Origin: Candidatus Opimibacter skivensis | GTDB lineage: Bacteria > Bacteroidota > Bacteroidia > Chitinophagales > Saprospiraceae | Assembly: GCA_016722045.1 (NCBI GenBank) | Contig: JADKGY010000035.1 | Coordinates: forward strand, 124,001 to 188,000 | Length of the DNA: 64,000 nt | Direction: 5' to 3' | Part shown: positions 62,474 through 64,000 of the stretch, piece by piece | Layout: each line of letters begins with the position of its first letter | Position numbering within the stretch: position 1 is the stretch's first letter | Made by a program: the position numbers and the translations under genes | The notes under the pieces: generated by a model | Database searches by the model: none | Told to the model about the DNA's origin: nothing | The model's input: the letters and a program-made list of their open reading frames with translations, nothing else

Positions 62474-63859
62474 ATGGCTCGAACTATAAAATCCACTTTA
62501 TTCAAAATCATGCTCATCACTTTATCCATAGCGATAATTGCGGGCATCATATATCTCTCAAAAGCACTACCCATCATCACCGCTTTCAGAGCCAAAGACA
62601 TTTGCTCCTGTGTATTTCTGGGCAACAGGGCACCTGACAGTGTGAAGGATCAGGAATTAACCTCATTTCCACTGAGTCTTGGAGAGGATGAGATCAATAC
62701 TAAAGACTCCGTAGTTAGGTCAAGTGTATTTGGCTTAGCCAGGAAATATGCTGTCTATAGAAAAGGTCTCGGCTGCACATTAGCCATCGGTGCGGATTGG
62801 CAAACACTTCGTGATACACATCATCAAATCGCGACACCACCCGCTATTGATCAGGATACTATTCCTTGGCCTGATGGCAATCTGCTATCCGGTTCCTTGC
62901 CTCAATTTGATAAACCGAAACTCGATGCCACCATTCAGAAAGCTTTTCTTGAACCCAACAAAGAAAAACCTGTACGGACCAGAGCCGTCATCGTCGTTTA
63001 TAAAGGACAGATCATCGGCGAACAATATGCCGAAGGATTTTCCAAAAGCACCAGACAAGCCGGATGGTCAATGACAAAAAGTATAACCAATGCTCTCGTT
63101 GGTATTCTTGTAAAACAAAAGAAGCTCAATGTAATGGACGCTGCACCGGTCGAAGAATGGAAAAACGATGATCGCGCAAAGATCACTTTAAATGATCTTC
63201 TTCACATGAGCAGCGGCCTAGATTGGGAAGAAAACTACAAAGGTCCATCCAGTGCCACTACTACTCTATTTGCAACCGCGAATGCAAGCGGACCTGCGTT
63301 GCATTCCAAACTCATCAAAAAACCAGGCGAGGAATTTACCTACTCCAGCGGAACATCCAACATCATCTCCCGCATCATCAGAGATCATATCGATTCAAAC
63401 GATTATTACAAATTTCCTTACCTCGAATTATTTTATAAGATCGGAATGCTTAATACAACACTTGAACCTGATGCCGGTGGCACTTTCGTAGGATCTTCAT
63501 TTTGTTTTGGTACTGCACGTGATTGGGCGCGTTTTGGATTGTTGAACTTACATGATGGGGTCTGGAACGAGGACCGAATTCTTCCAGATGGATGGGTTCG
63601 TTATTCCTCTACACCTGCACCTGCTGCGAAACTCAAACCATACGGAGCCCATTTCTGGCTGAATGCATCCGATCAAAATAATCCTTCAGACCGTATTTTT
63701 CCGTCTGCTCCGGCAGATCTGTATTGGGCTGACGGTTTCGATAATCAAAAAGTATTCATCATCCCTTCACTAGATCTTGTGATCGTGAAGTTGAGTTCGT
63801 CACAAAACTATATGGATGATGATGGATTTTTGAAAGGGATTATCGCATCAATTCAATGA
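62474..63859 (+). CDS. Serine beta-lactamase-like hydrolase
   Basis: 461 residues from ATG 62474; an in-frame TTG at 62465 adds three residues. An N-terminal membrane anchor (LITLSIAIIAGIIYLS) at about 14-29 is followed by the beta-lactamase/transpeptidase-like domain: nucleophile motif SMTK with Ser199 and Lys202, and YSSGTSNI as the YxN-type motif. The family (class C beta-lactamase-related, esterase EstB, D-aminopeptidase) has many substrates. Periplasmic, membrane-tethered. No resistance context is visible. Confidence 0.88.
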   Translation: MARTIKSTLFKIMLITLSIAIIAGIIYLSKALPIITAFRAKDICSCVFLGNRAPDSVKDQELTSFPLSLGEDEINTKDSVVRSSVFGLARKYAVYRKGLGCTLAIGADWQTLRDTHHQIATPPAIDQDTIPWPDGNLLSGSLPQFDKPKLDATIQKAFLEPNKEKPVRTRAVIVVYKGQIIGEQYAEGFSKSTRQAGWSMTKSITNALVGILVKQKKLNVMDAAPVEEWKNDDRAKITLNDLLHMSSGLDWEENYKGPSSATTTLFATANASGPALHSKLIKKPGEEFTYSSGTSNIISRIIRDHIDSNDYYKFPYLELFYKIGMLNTTLEPDAGGTFVGSSFCFGTARDWARFGLLNLHDGVWNEDRILPDGWVRYSSTPAPAAKLKPYGAHFWLNASDQNNPSDRIFPSAPADLYWADGFDNQKVFIIPSLDLVIVKLSSSQNYMDDDGFLKGIIASIQ

Positions 63860-64000
63860 TTGCAATTTGCAACCTCAACTTCATTTTTAGAACACTCTCT
63901 CACCATCTCCTCCGGTTGCTAAGCATTGGTGGGTACGCTGTAGAACGAGGTTGAGTTCATCCAGGCGGTACACTTAGCTCTGGTCGAATGTGCCGAACTA
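63860..64000. other. Window end with fragment of dispersed repeat
   Basis: The segment CGGTACACTTAGCTCTGGTCGAA near 63966-63988 resembles, in degenerate form, the CGGTGTGCTGAGCG...TCGAAG repeat seen at about 32224. No gene is seen before the window ends. Confidence 0.35.

Overview
The window looks like the chromosome of a free-living member of the Bacteroidota, probably near Saprospiria or Chitinophagia. Evidence: AT-rich DNA (about 40% GC by eye); almost no Shine-Dalgarno sequences and occasional TTG starts; secreted proteins with C-terminal Por/type IX secretion sorting domains (PKD protein at 19376, BNR protein at 27696); a GLPGLI protein beside an outer-membrane beta-barrel; SprB-like repeats; and a propeller-type histidine kinase. 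Exact taxonomy cannot be fixed from sequence reading alone.

Layout. 1-7.7 kb: propeller histidine kinase and LuxR-type response regulator separated by a 67-bp tandem hairpin repeat, a zinc-ribbon protein, a cyclase-family hydrolase, a class III nucleotide cyclase with TPRs, and a small membrane protein. 7.8-17.4 kb: a conflict/cell-death-like island. On the minus strand lie hipB-hipA and a caspase/alpha-beta-hydrolase fusion; divergently on the plus strand lies a translationally coupled pair encoding a CHAT (caspase-like) protease and a membrane-anchored STAND NTPase. 17.5-23.2 kb: membrane and lipoproteins around an 11-PKD secreted protein. 23.2-27.4 kb: a compact GDP-D-glycero-alpha-D-manno-heptose pathway (HddC-GmhB fusion, GmhA, HddA) with a glycosyltransferase. 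27.7-38.8 kb: BNR/sortilin-like secreted protein, lipoprotein, APC permease, MFS transporter plus Coq4-like protein, VOC protein, Hsp20, TfoX-N protein and a HigBA-type pair. 38.8-46.6 kb: leucyl aminopeptidase, an esterase, and a cluster of three ATP-grasp ligases with a class I glutamine amidotransferase whose frame is broken, plus a CBM48 protein. 47.4-56 kb: a second class III cyclase, an ArsR-like regulator, and an OmpR/histidine-kinase pair divergent from GLPGLI and outer-membrane protein genes. 56-64 kb: a giant SprB-repeat/OmpA protein, a DUF433/PIN-like toxin-antitoxin pair, a lipoprotein, a CAU tRNA and a serine hydrolase.

The intergenic DNA is unusually structured. At about ten genes, tandem 7-bp (sometimes 8-bp) repeats start at or just after the stop codon, and nearly every unit itself carries a stop triplet. 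As 7 and 8 are not multiples of 3, such arrays close all three frames. There are also long perfect palindromes with a shared core (7929-7992, 41416-41473), a small inverted-repeat element with AGGACGCGG ends, GCTCCGTAGGAGC palindromes, and three about 200-bp repeats upstream of the CBM48 gene.

Most notable are (1) the island with two unrelated caspase-superfamily proteins around hipBA, (2) the stop-anchored heptamer arrays, and (3) the ATP-grasp/amidotransferase cluster, which looks like an uncharacterised amide-bond-forming pathway.
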